Shown piece after piece: positions 26,645-40,460 of a stretch of 64,000 bases of DNA. Source of the DNA: Archilochus colubris. Lineage: Eukaryota > Chordata > Aves > Apodiformes > Trochilidae. Made by a program: the position numbers and the translations under genes. The notes under the pieces are model-generated. The model saw only the letters and a program-made list of their open reading frames with translations, was not told the origin of the DNA and made no database searches. Each line of letters opens with the position of its first letter. The first letter of the stretch is position 1. The DNA is taken from positions 127,593,292 through 127,657,291 of the forward strand of contig CM041084.1 in NCBI GenBank assembly GCA_023079485.1, in the 5' to 3' direction.

Positions 26645-27650
26645 CAGATAGGTGAAAGACATGATTGATGGGGCATCCACATCTTCTCTGGGCCATCTGT
26701 GCCAGTGTCTCACTACCCTGACACTGAAGAATTTCTCCTTAATGTTTAACCTGAATCTACCCTCTTACAGATTAAAACCATCCCCCCTCACCTGATCATT
26801 TCATGCCCTTGTAAAAAATTTCTCCCCAGCTTTCCTGTAGGACCCTTCAGGTACTGGAAGGCTGCTATAAGGTCTCCCCAGAGCCTTCCCTTATCCAGGA
26901 TGAACAACTCCAACTCTCTCAGTCTGTCTTCATAGGAGAGATGCTCAGCCCTCTGATCATCCTTTTGGCTCTCCTCTGGACTTGCTCCAACATTTCTATG
27001 TCCTTTCTGTGTTGGGGGCTTCAGAACAGGACACAGTACTCCAGGTGGAGTGTCACCAGAGTGGCATAGATGGAGAGATTTACCTTTCTGAATCTGCTGG
27101 CCATGCTTCTTTTGATGCAGCCCAGGTTGCTTTTTGGGCTGTGAATGCACATGGCCACCTCATATTGAGCTTCACATCAATCAACCCCTCCAAGTCCTTC
27201 TCCTCAAGGCTGTTCTCAATCCATGCTCTGCCTACCCTGTAATTGTGCTTGGGATTGCCCTGACCCAGGTGTAGGACCTTGCACTTGCCCTTATTGAACC
27301 TCACTGGGTTGGCAAGGGGGCCAGCTCTCAAGCCTGTCAGTGTCTCTCTGGATGACATCTCTTCCCTCCATCATGTCTACCACACCACACAGTTTAGTGT
27401 CATCATCGAACACTCTGAGGTTTCACTCAATCCCACTGTCCATGTTGCCAAGAAAGATGTTAAACAGCCTAGGCCCTCAAAAAGTCCCTGAGGAATTCCA
27501 CTCATCACTGTTATTCATTTGAACACTGAGCTGTTGACCTCTACTCTTTCAGTGTGACCATCCAGCCAGTTCCTTATGCATCAAGTGGTCTATCCATCAA
27601 ATCCATATCATTCTAATGTAGAACTGGCTACCCTGGGCCACATCAGATAG
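26645..27650 (-). mobile_element. CR1 LINE, old and degenerate, 3' part of ORF2
   Basis: On the minus strand, translated pieces in several frames match the C-terminal half of CR1 reverse transcriptase: FNKGKCKVLHLGQGNPKHNY, VGRAWIENSLEEKDLEGLID and YEDRLRELELFILDKGRLWG. Stops and frame changes separate the pieces. The plus strand shows CR1 landmarks such as CAGTGTCTCACTACCCTGAC and CCTCTTACAGATTAAAACCA. The terminal 100 or so bases of the element, with its octamers, are missing at the 26645 side. It is clearly more diverged than the copy at 29.9-31.0 kb, so it is older or from another subfamily. Confidence 0.9.
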
Positions 27651-29889
27651 TCTTATTTCACACAAAATTATCATTGTCTTTGTTCTGTAGTGAAATTTTT
27701 ACACAATTACAGGGAATTATTCCTGTTAGGAGTGTGTAAAAGCCATGCCACATGTGTAGTACTTACCTATATTGTTTGTAGTATGTATTTTGGAAAATTA
27801 ATATTGCTGATCTAAAAGATCTTTAACATTGTAACCAGATGCTTATGAATCCATCTCTGAATCTGCAGTGTCACAAAGCCCATGAAAATCAGTAATATCT
27901 TCAAAGACTTGACAATTTGTGTACATCAGAAAAAAATCCATTAATAGAGAAAAGCACTGAACAAGACTACATAATGATCTTCTCTACTGTGAGACAATAT
28001 TTTTTTACCCAGAAAAAAGCTATTTTGGATTGCCCTGCCCTTTCACAATATTTTCTTCATCTAGCTGCTTAGATATTTATTGTTATGATATTTTGTAAAG
28101 AGGATTCGGTGTATACTTTTAGCAGTTTTGCTATTGATTTGCTATTGAAGCAACAATTTAAATCATTAAAAATCTGTAATTGAAATAACCATATCACAGC
28201 TTGATGTATGTTAAATATGTTGATTTATTATAATACTGAATGTATGAACAAGTTTGGAAGTTAAATGTCTTGCTAGAGAGATCCAAGTAATAAGATTAGT
28301 GAGACAAGTAAGATAAATGATAAATCTGAAATCGTGGCTTCCAAGCCTTGATTCAGCTGATGACTTGAGAATATTACCACTTATTTTAATGTTGTTTATA
28401 GGCAAAAATAATTACGGTTCCAAACCTAGACACCTCAGGAAAATATAACTCATTTGAAAAGTGATGTTCTCTATGACAAATCTGTTTCCTCCCTGTGTTT
28501 TTCCATTGCAACATTGCCATCTTCTAGAGGCTCGGGTAACATACTCCCTCTTTGGTAATGTCAGGAGGAAGGAGTGACTGATAAAGAGGAGAATTTATGA
28601 GTATTATAAAAAAAGAACTTTGTAAGAGTCTTTGCAATTCAAGAGGTATTTAAGTAGTCAGGTGTGTATAACTCACCTGGAAGGAAAAGGTGAACACACC
28701 TCAATGAAGCTTGGATTTAGGGAACTGAAGGTAATCTATGATTGCTAGAGCAATGCCTCTGTCCATGCCCTGTCTCAGTCATTTGTGAGCACTTTTGGGC
28801 TGTCATCACACATGAAATAGTATGACCTGACAGGGCAGGAGACAGTGACCTAAATGCACTCTTCTTCCACAGAAGTGCACACGTGTGCTTTGGGTCATCT
28901 TAAAAAAACTCATGTTCAACCAATTAGTCAAAGGAAACAAATCTCAACCCCTGAGGAAATGGAGTTTTGAAAGAGACAGCATGATCTGCTCTGTCAGAAA
29001 GATTGGATTGGTCTGCTTGAGCTCACCTAACCCAGCTTCCCTCTACTTCAAGCCCTCATATGGTACAGTTGCTTTCCTCATCTCACCAAACTTCATCCTG
29101 GCACCAACATGCACTAAAAGCTCTTTGCTCAAGATCACAATGAAGGATTTCCTAACACAAGCAGGCTGAAAATCTCCAGCTAGGGAGCTCCATGATTCTC
29201 TTCAGAAGAAAGGAAAGTGTCTAGGAAAAGACTGCTGCCATGCCTAGTGCCTAATGCACAGTTAAGATACAACACTGGATTGCCAGTCTCTAAAGACTGG
29301 TCAGTTGGCAAAAGCAGCAATAAGAGCTGCTTGACTGATTTGTAGCAACCCTTTACTGCCCATTTTTTCTGATCCAGCTGAAGACACTGAAAGGATATGC
29401 CTCACTGGGTTTGAGGAGAGCAGAGAGGAATATTAAATGTTGAAGAACATTGAGAACCTCCTTGTGGTTACACATGTAGGAAAGAAGTGTTCATTTGCCT
29501 GGTGAGCAGGTAATGCACCTTCATGTGCTATGTCCCTCTTCATACCAGCTATTAAATCGGTATTGAAAATGATGATACATAAAATACTAACAAGCTACTT
29601 CTTATACTTGGTGTGATGCTGATGAGATGATGATTTCAGGAAGATTATAAGGAAGATAAGAATGAAGTTGACAGCAGCAAGATGCAGTTGTCATTTTTTC
29701 AGGCACATCTGGGTGCAGTGATAGCTCTAGCTTTATCTGTACTGCAAATTGTTTGAAGCCAGAATAATTTTTAAGCATTAGAGGATAATCGCTTACCCGT
29801 CCTCATTTATTCTTTGACATCTTCCTAAATGTATGCTGGCTTTGATGGGGTATTGATTTTGAGCTGTAGACATCTGTATTGTAAAAAGT
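27651..29889. other. Intergenic, AT-rich unique sequence
   Basis: No gene or named repeat recognised. The 27.7-28.4 kb part is notably AT-rich. A short T-rich run lies near 28000. Open frames are short and without motifs. Confidence 0.6.
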
Positions 29890-30966
29890 AGAATCATAGA
29901 ATAGGCTGGGTTGGAAGGGACCTCAGAGATCATCGAGTCCAACCCTTGATCAACTACCGCCACAGTCACTAGACTATGGCACTGAGTGCCATATCGAGTC
30001 GCTTTTTAAATGTCTCCAGGGATGAAGAGTCCACCACCTCCCCAGGCAGCCCATTCCAATGTCTGATCACCCTTTCTGTGAAAAAATTCTTTCTAATAGC
30101 CAATCTGAACTTCCCCCGGCACAATTTAAGACCATGCCCTCTTGTCTTACTGAGAGTTGCCTGGGAAAAGAGACCAACCCCACCTGGCTCCATCTTCCTT
30201 TCAGGTAGTTGTAGAGAGCAATGAGGTCTCCCCTGAGCCTCCTCTTCTTCAGGCTGAACAGCCCCAGCTCCCTCAGCCTCTCCTCATAGGATCTGTGTTC
30301 GAGTCCCTTCACCAGCTTGGTTGCCCTCCTTTGGACCTGTTCGAGGACCTCAATATCCTTCTTGAACTGAGGGGCCCAGAACTGAACACAGTACTCAAGG
30401 TGTGGCCTTACCAGGGCTGAGTATAGGGGCAGAATCACCTCCTTGGACCTGCTGGTGACGCTGTTTCTGATACATGCCAGGATGCCATTGGCCTTCTTGG
30501 CCACCTGGGCACACTGCTGGCTCATGTTCAGCTTCCTGTCAATCCAGACTCCCAGGTCCCTTTCTGCCTGGCTGCTCTCCAACCACTCTGTCCCCAGCCT
30601 GTAGCACTGCATGGGGTTGTTGTGGCCAAAGTGCAGGACCCGGCACTTGGCCTTGTTGAAGCTCATCCCATTGGAGTCAGCCCATCTCTCCAGTCTGTCC
30701 AGGTCCCTCTGCAGAGCCCTCCTGCCTTCCAGCTGATCAACACTTCTCCCCAGCTTGGTGTCATCAGCAAACTTGCTGATGATGGACTCAATCCCCTCAT
30801 CCAAGTCATCAATGAAGATATTGAACAGGACTGGGCCCAGCACTGATCCCTGGGGGACACCGCTGGTGACCGGCCGCCAACTGGAAGCAGCCCCATTCAG
30901 TACCACTCTCTGGGCCCGGCCTTCCAGCCAATTCTTAACCCAGTGCAGAGTACGCTTTTCCAAGTA
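29890..30966 (-). mobile_element. CR1 LINE, relatively young 5'-truncated copy (about 1.08 kb)
   Basis: The minus strand carries the 3' third of a CR1 element, from inside the reverse transcriptase through the end of ORF2 and the short 3' UTR. It ends with the diagnostic TTCTATGATTCTA terminus at about 29890. The 5' end is truncated near 30966, as is usual for CR1. The reverse-transcriptase frame stays open for almost 300 codons, so this is the best-kept CR1 in the window. It has the same orientation as the older copy about 2.2 kb to the left but is much less decayed, pointing to separate insertions. Confidence 0.97.
29966..30963 (-). pseudogene. CR1 ORF2 reverse transcriptase, C-terminal part, 5'-truncated with one frame break
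   Basis: This is the non-LTR retrotransposon reverse transcriptase that copies CR1 RNA at a nicked target. It is an N-terminally truncated remnant without endonuclease or finger domains. Seen in order: [15 protein letters not shown], the [20 protein letters not shown] block, the catalytic FADD box (KFADDTKLG), [15 protein letters not shown], the [20 protein letters not shown] block and [20 protein letters not shown]. Near 30190 the homology changes frame and continues through [20 protein letters not shown] to LETFKKRLDMAL. The open frame ends at a stop in the wrong frame at 30067. It is not expressed as a functional enzyme. Confidence 0.92.
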
Positions 30967-33900
30967 GATTCAGAGTGCCACATCTCAGTTTACCAATCTC
31001 TCTGCACAGTGACCAGAGGCCAACCCCTTCTGTTTAACCCCAGCCTGAGCTGAATGAGAAGCAATGATTTGGATGTTAAATGCATTATACCTGGTCACCA
31101 GCCTTGAGCTAACCATCACTTTCCAAACAGAACTTTAAACTTAGCAGTAAATTGCTTGAGAAAATGTAACAAAGAGGGTGAAACATACCATTCTTCATCC
31201 TGCTCGTAATCCTCTGCAGTGTTCTCCACTTCCATGTTACCTAATATAGTAGGGAGAGCTCAGCATTTCATGGCTGTTTCTGCCTCCTTCCAACAGCACT
31301 TCAGGTTCTACCTCTTAGCTATTACAACCTGAAAGCATGATGTTGAAAAAGATGTACCCTCTGCTGGCTTTCAGTTCCCTCCAGTGTGGCCAAACATTTT
31401 AAATGGGATTGGCTAATTGATAATGGGGAGCACTATGGCTTTATATTAGGCACCACAATAACTGGTTGGTAACATTCAGCAAACATCATACTGGAAAATG
31501 TCTCCTTTATAAAGCCAAGGAAGTCTGAATGACAAAAAAACCTCTCCTTAGAAACAGAGCATGCTAGGTGCTTTATTAGATGAATTCTTCTGATTGAACT
31601 GAAAAGCCACTGTTTTCTTATTGTCTTCTGTGAAGAGATAAGAAATGATTGAAGAACTCAATAATTTGGAAAAAGCACAAAAGCAGGCAGACTGTGCCTG
31701 ATTTTTCAGTAAAAAAAAAAGCAATGTCTGCTTTTTAAATAGACTTCTTGCTGTAGTGTTTTCCACACATTCAGGTAGGTGTGCAGATGGCTGCTATTCC
31801 TGTGAGTTTCTTCCCCCCCTGGCAGACAGAGATCTGTTTTGCTGCTATTAACAGAGGTCACAGACTCATGTCTTTGGGGGTTTCTCAATGCCACAGCTCA
31901 GCACACGTTTGATGGTATTGAGTGATTTAGGAAAAGGGGTCTCTTCCCAAAACACATTGCCAAATCTACTTGGTTGAGCAATCTAAAAATCTGGAGCCAT
32001 AGATCCTGACCTGCCTCTCCTGTGGGGTATGGCTTACAACAGTGTCCCTCAGCTGCAGGCACGGAAACACTGAACTGGAGACTGTAACTGTGTTTACCTC
32101 TTGACGGGGAAAAATAAAGCAACATTACAAACTGTCCAGAATAAGGACACGTAACAAAAAACAAGTCAGAAGAAGACTCACTAGCAAATAGTGATCTTAT
32201 CTGTGAACTGAAGTGATGGTCCCAGAAGTGGTTGCATTCATCAGGACACAAGGTTAGCCTGGTGATCCTCCAAGAGTTTATGTACAAACACATACAGTAA
32301 TGTTATTTCAAGATGCTAATACAGAGTTTGCTCCTACTTTTTGTTTCAGCAGCAGCACATCCCCAGGGGAAAGGGGAAGGAGTGTGAGGGGTGCCGGGGG
32401 AGCTGTCAAGGCACCAGGAGCAGCAGGCAGGTGGGAGGGCAGCTGCTCACAGAAGGATGCTGGCCTGGGATTCCCAACCAGGAGATGATAAATGGCAAAA
32501 GACCAACATGGGGAGAAGCAAGCAAAGAGTTGCTGCAAGGGCTAAGGCTGCTTTGGCTGCAGCAGCTTCATTATCACAGCTCTTTCCAGTGGGTCCCTTC
32601 CAGGGTGCAGAGCGCAGCATGGCCAATGCTGGGCAGGGCAAAGGGAAGAGCTAGGACGTATCCCAGACATCAGGTACAAGGGAGATTGGTATGACCAGCT
32701 GTAGGACAAGGCATGACTGTGCCATGAGGGCCTGGTGACACACAGGAATAAAAGCAAGCTCAGGATAGACTCTTCCAGAGCAGCACGCTGGACACAAGGC
32801 TCAGTGCATTAAGAGGGTTTTTTTTCCCAATAATTTTTGGCTTTGCAAGACTGCAGAAACAAGTTTGTACTTCAGAGACTTTACCTCTGAGATGGAAGAT
32901 AAAGTCCTTTAGTAGCCTGACTGCCCTTCAGGCCTTCCCCTGGAGTCACACTGTGGTATGAAGTTCTGGAGAGTGACAAAGGTGGCTTGTACTGTCTGAT
33001 GTCTCTAGCTTGACTTGTGATTTCTTACAACATGTGGTCAAGCCTTCCCCTCAAAAAACAAGAAAGGTTTGGCACCTGTTTCTGGCAACTTGAAGGATAC
33101 ACTGAATATGTTTTTCCGTCTGAGACATAGGTTTTTCCTATGTTTTTTCCCAACTGAATATGGTTTTCTGGCTGAGACATAGGAAAGAAGGAGCTCTGCT
33201 TCCTATGGCCCACCATGGTCCTGGAGAGGCAGAGAAGAAAACTCCCTTGTTCCTATTCTACCACAGCCTGGTGCAGGGGTAAGGGTGACCTTGGCTAATA
33301 ATGATAAAGCAATGGCTGAATCACAATGATTTTCTCAACAGCCTGGATTGGTCCTTCTGAAATGTATAGAGTTCTTAGTCAGTCACATTATAATAAAACA
33401 CTTATGCATAGCAGCATCCCCAGGCACAGCAGGGGCAGTGTCACAACAGGCACTGTACAAATATGCAGCCAGGCACTGCCTGTCCCGGGAGCTCTTGCTT
33501 TATGTAACCTGGAGAAGCAGAAAGACAAATACAGACACACAGGTGAAGGGATTTATTTTCTCCTGACCTAAGGTTCAATACCCTATTATAAAATTCCTCT
33601 TTTTTATATAATAACTAACATGCAGGAAGATGTTTCTCCCATGCTTTTTCAAGCAACAAAGCACAATAAATTAAGCCTGACATTAATATGTGCATGCAAA
33701 ACCTCAATTAAACTCCAAAACACATTTTGTTTATGAAAACCTCTAGATACAATATTTTTGTTTTCTATGTTAAAAATCAGCCACACTCAAAAATATTTTT
33801 TCTCTTTAATGGAAAATTGTGGAGTCTCAGCCCTGGCTAAAGATCAAACAAACCTCTTAATCTGTCATGCCATGCCCTGTGTGTAGAGGTTGTGGGACTC

Positions 33901-36900
33901 ACCAGTGACTTGCACTGCTTTGCAGAGGTTTGTGCTAGCAGAAAAGTCTCTGCATCACTCCCAAAGAATCCTAAACCTGGCAGGTGACTCAGGATCTTGC
34001 AGCTGGGAGATAATTCTTTTCATGTCTATGTCATGCTCACAGAAGTCAGTATGCAAAGTGTAAAATGTCACCCAGATGTTTAAGAGTTCTCCCTAAAACT
34101 TAGGATAGCTGGTACAGCCGAGCTCACCATGGCCTTTGCTGTCCCTTTATGCTGTTTTGGGAGACCAGGACATGGGTCAGAGGGAGACATGGATGGGAGG
34201 GAGATGTCCTGCAACTACCTGCATGGACCAGCATAACAGGAGTGCATGCAGCCATCTGTGTTAGCCCCTGGGAGCAGTGGCACAAAATACAGTCTTAGTT
34301 CTAGCATCCATACATGTATTTGGGCATCAGTCAAGTTTTCTATTTCACTGGCTATTTTCTATTCAGTTTTACAACATTGCTGTTCTGGCCAGGCCATTGT
34401 TACCACTGTTATTTTTCCACCAGCTGCATGTTGCAGATTAATCCTTACTACTACTACACTGAGCCAGAGAAATTCACAGCTGATACAAGAAGTTCCATGA
34501 ATAAAAAAAGCTAACTGGAAAGACAGGACAATATCCACAAAGACTTGCACCAGAGGATGAGCTATTTTATGTTCTTTGTGTTACTTCCAGCAGCAGTTTC
34601 CCTCTATATAGAGAACCTATGGAGAATACTTTCCACTGTACATGCTGCACACATGGTGGATGGGTACAACTTCAATATCACTGTGAAGTCTGTGGAGGAA
34701 CCCTGTTGATCTGGGTGGGCCTGAGGTTTTTTGCACCTTTTGGGGTTGGTATGGTTAGACAATACAATGGATACCAATACAGGGTTTTAAGTTTAGTGCA
34801 TTTTCTGAAGATTTTTGTACAGTGAACACTAAAATCCCAGCACCACTGAGACCCAGTCATCTCCTGACTTGAAGGCAGCTTCTGAGCTGCTTGAGATGAT
34901 GCACACTGGAGTGCAGATTGGTTAGACTGCATCCAGGTGAACTCACAAAAGAGGCCAAGGAAGCTTTAAAATTGACATTGGACAGCCAGGTTTGGGCTTA
35001 ATAAACTTTCCGTAAAGTTTTTGTGGAAAGATAAAAGATCAAGCCAGTGATGAAAGGCTGTAAACTGGGTAACTATGAAGCAAATTGGGTTTGCTTCAAA
35101 GGAGCTCATCTACAAAATGGTGTCTGGTGTCCAGAAATGCTGGGATGGACACATCCTAAAGCCTCATGTTAGCTGGCCCCAGGCATAGACCAGTATTTCT
35201 TTTTTCCCATGGAAGTTACATTCTAAATACCAAAAGAAATGTGAGGACAAGAAAAAAGACAAATCAGTTTACTCAGCTCAGAGATGGATTTTTGTAATGA
35301 AATGAGCAAGGTGATATAAAACAGAAATGAGCTGATGGTGCACAGCAATTACACACCTGCTCAGCAGAGATTACAACCAAATGAGACCTCTGGCTTTGCT
35401 GATGTTGCCGGCCAGTGCCAGGATAAAAGGTGGTGAATGTTTCCATTGACACAAGGAAAGAAACACCCGTGTGAAGAGAAAGGTTTGTGGGGCAGGCTTC
35501 TTACCTCTCCTCTGCTGCATGTTATTTGAAGCAGTTCTGAGTGCAAAGAAACCCCATAGGCTTTACCTGTGTGTTGTGTCCTTGCAAGTGATGGAGACAA
35601 ACACACATGGTTCAGACTTGAAATTCAGCTCAGGTATCAAAGCCCACAGGTGTCTGCTGGAGGCTCCCATGCAGTCTGCAGCACCTGGAGCTCTGCCTCC
35701 CTGCTGTTGATGCTGTTCCTTTCTTGGGAGATGTTCATGTGCTGTTAGAAGCTAGAGAAATACTACTGTATCACTACTAGTGATGTTCAAGTCCTAAAAA
35801 CAACTTTTTCCTTGCCATGAGGAATAAAAAAAAATAAAAATAAAAATACTGAGCCCCTTTGCACAGTGCATGTGCCCATCATTTTTGGGAGGAGGCCATC
35901 AGGGACAAAGGAAGATCCTATGCACTGCGGTTGGGTTGTAGCATCCCCAGGATAAAGACCATGGACACTCTCAGGAGATATGATTCTGAGAGCTCTGCAG
36001 AAATTAAAAGCTCTATTGGGAAGGGTACCTCTGGTGCTTGAAGGAGACAGCACTGCCCTAAAGGAGTGCCTGAGTGGTGACATTGTGTGGTATAACATGG
36101 TGTTTTGTGAAGTTTTGCTTTATCCAGACATGTCTCTTAATTTCTCTTCAAAATATGGACTCAGGGACAGATGCCACACCAATGACCCAAATTATGAGTA
36201 ACAAATATTATAAAACTTTAAAGATTTATTTAGGCAAAGATAGCACCTGCTAATTTTAAAATATTTGAGGCATAAGAGACCCTTCTGCTCATATTTTTAG
36301 GCAGACCTACAAGCTGATTGCTGAATAGCTTTTTCCTTTTTAAACCACTACAGACCCATGAATATTTCTGCCAGAGCTTGTCATCTCCACAGCAGTCCCA
36401 GCCCCTGTTCAGCCATACCAGCAGTAGTTCCATGAAGGTTTGTGAGGGCAGCACTTACGCCTTCCAGCCAAGCTCCAGCAGGGAGCTACATCACAGTGTT
36501 TGCTCTTTCCAGTCAGTGGGATTTACTGTTTGCTCCTCCTTTGTCTGCAGAACAGCCCTCTTGTTGAGGTGGTCACCCGCTGTCCATCTCATGCTGGAGC
36601 TGATGCAGATCATGGGACAGCTTGCTGGGTTGAGATGGGTACCAGAGCAAGACATCCCACCCCAACCATCACTCCCCCCTCTTGAAGTCATCATAACCTG
36701 CAGCCAAATGGTAGCTGGGCTCTGAGTGGTGTTTAGCTTTTCTGTAATAACTATTTTAAAACAAGTGCCTGTTTTTAACGCAGAGCTGAAGATTGTTTGA
36801 GGGTCAGATGGAGGCACTTGGCTGGCAAGCTCCCCAACCCTTGCTCAGCTCCTCGGGACACATGCAGCTCTGGGCTACAGGGAAATTTTCCATTCCATTT

Positions 36901-38718
36901 ACTGGAATGGCCCCATCCACCACTGGTGCCTAAAAGCTCTTTTAGCAAACACAAGTAACAGCAATAAATCTTCCTTGAGCTCCACACCAGTGCTCCCAGA
37001 GCTGTGAATGCACCTGTCTCAGCATGATGTGGAATTCACAATGCATTTACAGCACTGGAAACCGAGATCTGCTGAGCAGTCCCTCTTTTCCTTGACACAC
37101 CTGCACACAGAGCTTACACTCAGCCACCTTGGCTACTCCTAGAAATCCTCCTGACATGCTGCAGAAGCAGTTACATTATAAATGCCAGCACCCACCTCAG
37201 ACCTGTGGCATCAGTGCTGCTTGCATGCAGAACTCCTTTAATTGTCAGTAATCAGCACTTGTTAAATCTTAACCCTGAGGCAGCTGAGGGAACCAGAGAG
37301 CCAAACTGCAGTGTAAAAAAAAATGCAGTGTGTTTATTGAGAGCAGAGCCTGCCTTCCCCAGCCCTGTGGTAGGGTGGTAGGATGGGGTCTGGGGTTTGT
37401 CCTGCCCCACTGTGCCAGTCCCACGGTGCAGACAGAGAGCAGGAGGCAGTGGTTGTCCTGAGAATCTGCAGTCTGCAGGGTCTCAGCTGGGAAAGGGTTG
37501 ATGTGAAAAAGCTCAGGGTACACACAGCAACAAGTAAAACAGCAGCAAACATGTTCCCTCTGCTCCTTTTTATACCAAAGCTTTTTTTCAGCAGGGAAGT
37601 AACCAATCAAGGCTGGAAAAAGATATTGAGGAGAAAGAAAAGGGTGTGGAAGGCCACACAAGAACTACCCAAATTTTTCCCAGTGGAAGACTGGTTTTTT
37701 TTGGTCAAACAATGCTATTCATTTCAAAACTGAAACTTTCTGTGGAAACATGGATGTGCCAAGAGCATCTTATTTTGGAAAAGGAAAACATTTAGAAGCC
37801 TTCCAGGAGGATGGATTATCTCAGTCTGCTTTTAAATCATTATTATTTTAAAATTTCAAGAGTAATTTTAAAAAATGCAATGTTTTCCTTCCACTTCAGG
37901 ATATTATTTGTCAAAATATTTACTTTTTTTTCTTACTGGAAATGCAAAAGTCAATGTGAAATGTTCCTATGGAAAGGAAATGGTGGTTTGTTTTTCTTTT
38001 TAACCGGTGTCATTTGCTTTGTGAAAATTTCATAGTGTTTTGTTCCAATTAGAAAAACCAAGAGATTCCCTAAAACAGATATTCTAGTTCCCACACTGCT
38101 CTAGGTCCAATACCAAAACACAGGGACTTGATGGAAGGAGTAAATGCAGTAAAGGCATCATTAGGAGTCACATCCTCAGCAGTTCTGCAGGGCCCACTTA
38201 GCCCGTGGACACCAGACATCTCTGGGTACCTCCTCTTAACACTTCTCATTCCTTCTGAGCTCATGGAAATAGAAAAGGTAGAGGAGTGAGTAAAGACATT
38301 TGTTGTTACAAGCTACATTGCAAACCAAGTGGTCATCTGGATGTTAATTTGCCCTCTGTTCCAACATGGAAATCATAAAATAAATTACATTTCTACTTAA
38401 TTTTAACCTTTTATTCTGAATGTACCTAAATGTACTATAAGTTTAGTTCCTGCTTTGCAGAGTCAGCAAACCACTTCTGAAATATTCTGTAATTTTTTGC
38501 TTTTTGTTTTCCTTCCCATCCAACTCCTGTGAGTCCTTTTCTCCGTGAACTACATCATCTCCTCCAGTATTCGTATGCCTTTCTCACTTTGCTGCTTCTG
38601 TTTCTTTCCCTTCTTCTCTTTTCCTTCAGCTACTTCTACTTTTGCATCCCAGCTTTCCCTGATAGGTGCAATTCACTTGCTCCCTCTCACATCCTATATT
38701 CTCTGACAAAAGCATTGA
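30967..38718. other. Intergenic, unique sequence
   Basis: No gene recognised. Features seen: an exon-like GC-richer block at about 32350-32770 with a strong acceptor and an AATAAA; a 31-bp imperfect direct repeat at 33101-33131 and 33153-33183; A-rich low complexity at about 35825-35850. A 131-codon open frame on the minus strand (31898-32293) starts with ATG but shows no domain, signal or composition that argues for a gene. Confidence 0.55.
33101..33183. repeat. Imperfect 31-bp direct repeat, 52-bp spacing
   Basis: ACTGAATATG-TTTTC-CTGAGACATAGG appears twice, at 33101-33131 and 33153-33183, with 28 of 31 positions identical. The 21 bases between the copies are T-rich. It looks like a local tandem duplication whose linker has drifted. 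Confidence 0.85.
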
Positions 38719-39125
<407 letters not shown>

Positions 39126-40460
39126 GTTTTGTTTTTTTATTTTTTTTAAATCCTGGGCTCAGTGAATCTCAAGTTATTCACACACTTGCAGTGAATATGA
39201 AACATGAACATCTGACTCCTGAGTTCCTGTGTTCTGGACTAGGCAGTAGAGCAAACCCAAGGATTTTGGGCACATCCATCAACTTTCCAGCAGGCTATTT
39301 GTTTAAAGGGAGTTGAAATGGAAGAACAACACCGACATACAATGAAAGAAAACTGATTGCTTCCTGTGCAGATTAGCTTCATCCAAGCTTAGACTTCAAA
39401 AAGATTTTGTAAATTTTAAACAAAGCTGTTCTCCTAATCACAAGCCTTAGATAAAATTATGGCAGCACTTAATCTGCTTTATGCTTTGTTTCATTTAGAC
39501 ACTAACTGGAGGCTGGTTTTGTTATACTTCACTCACTGCACTGCTGAAGGCATTTTCTGTTATCAGGAAAATACATTACAAAACTATGCACATCTTATAG
39601 CTTTATTGTATAATGCATGCCCTATGAAAATAGTTTTTTTAAAAAAACATAAATAGAGATAATCTTCCACCACAAGAAGCTGGTACTGTGTAGTCTATAA
39701 GGGAATACCTGTTCCTTGCAGTTAAGAGAACTGACAGTCCCAAAAAGGGAGCACAGCCTGTGTGGTGCATGTCCAGCAGTGGCATAGTATAATCACATCA
39801 TATAATGATACCATATAATCACACAGATTAACATCCAGATTAATGTTGAGAACTTCTTGTTCAAATGGAGGAATGAATTGTGCTGCTAAAACTGAACAGG
39901 AGTGAGAGGCACTGCTGGCTGCAGAAGGTGAGCACTTCCAGATTTCCACACATACAACATTTAATTCAAGGATGGGGGAGAACTGTAGAGCTCTAGTGAA
40001 AGTTCATATACCATAATCAGGGGTGGTCATGGAACCAGAAACAGGGGCTTTCTATCTCCTCTAGGTGTACTAGGAACCAACACATGCTGTATCCTGCTTC
40101 TCAAGCAATCCTGTTGGGTGTAATTCTATGCAGGGATCCTGCTGTGTCTTGATACCAGGCAAATTTCTTATTTTTCAGCTTCTGCTGGGAGGATGTGCCA
40201 CAGCCTTGTTCTTCTGGGGCATAAAACCAAATTCTATCTTCTAAACCAATGCTGTTTGGAACTAGTTTAGATTTCCATCTTATGCCACTTCCTCTTATGT
40301 AGCTATTTATCTTCCCCTGATGTTTTCTCTAGAAACTCTTTGTATAATTTATCTCTAGAAACTCTTGGTACAAATTTTCTCTTTCCTGCTAAGTATGTTC
40401 TGGTCCCTGCTGTGGAATAGTGTCCATCAGTCTGATCACTGTCTGCATCTGCTTCAATTC
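39126..40460. other. Intergenic, unique sequence
   Basis: No gene recognised. A 26-bp unit containing CTCTAGAAACTCTT is tandemly duplicated at about 40326-40377. The remainder has no named repeat and no long open frame. Confidence 0.6.

Noticed and set aside
30157..30967. Plus-strand open frames across the CR1 copy
   Set aside because: Antisense shadows of the CR1 reverse transcriptase.
31898..32293. 131-codon minus-strand frame with ATG start
   Set aside because: No recognisable domain or repeat pattern. A few frames of this length are expected by chance in 64 kb.
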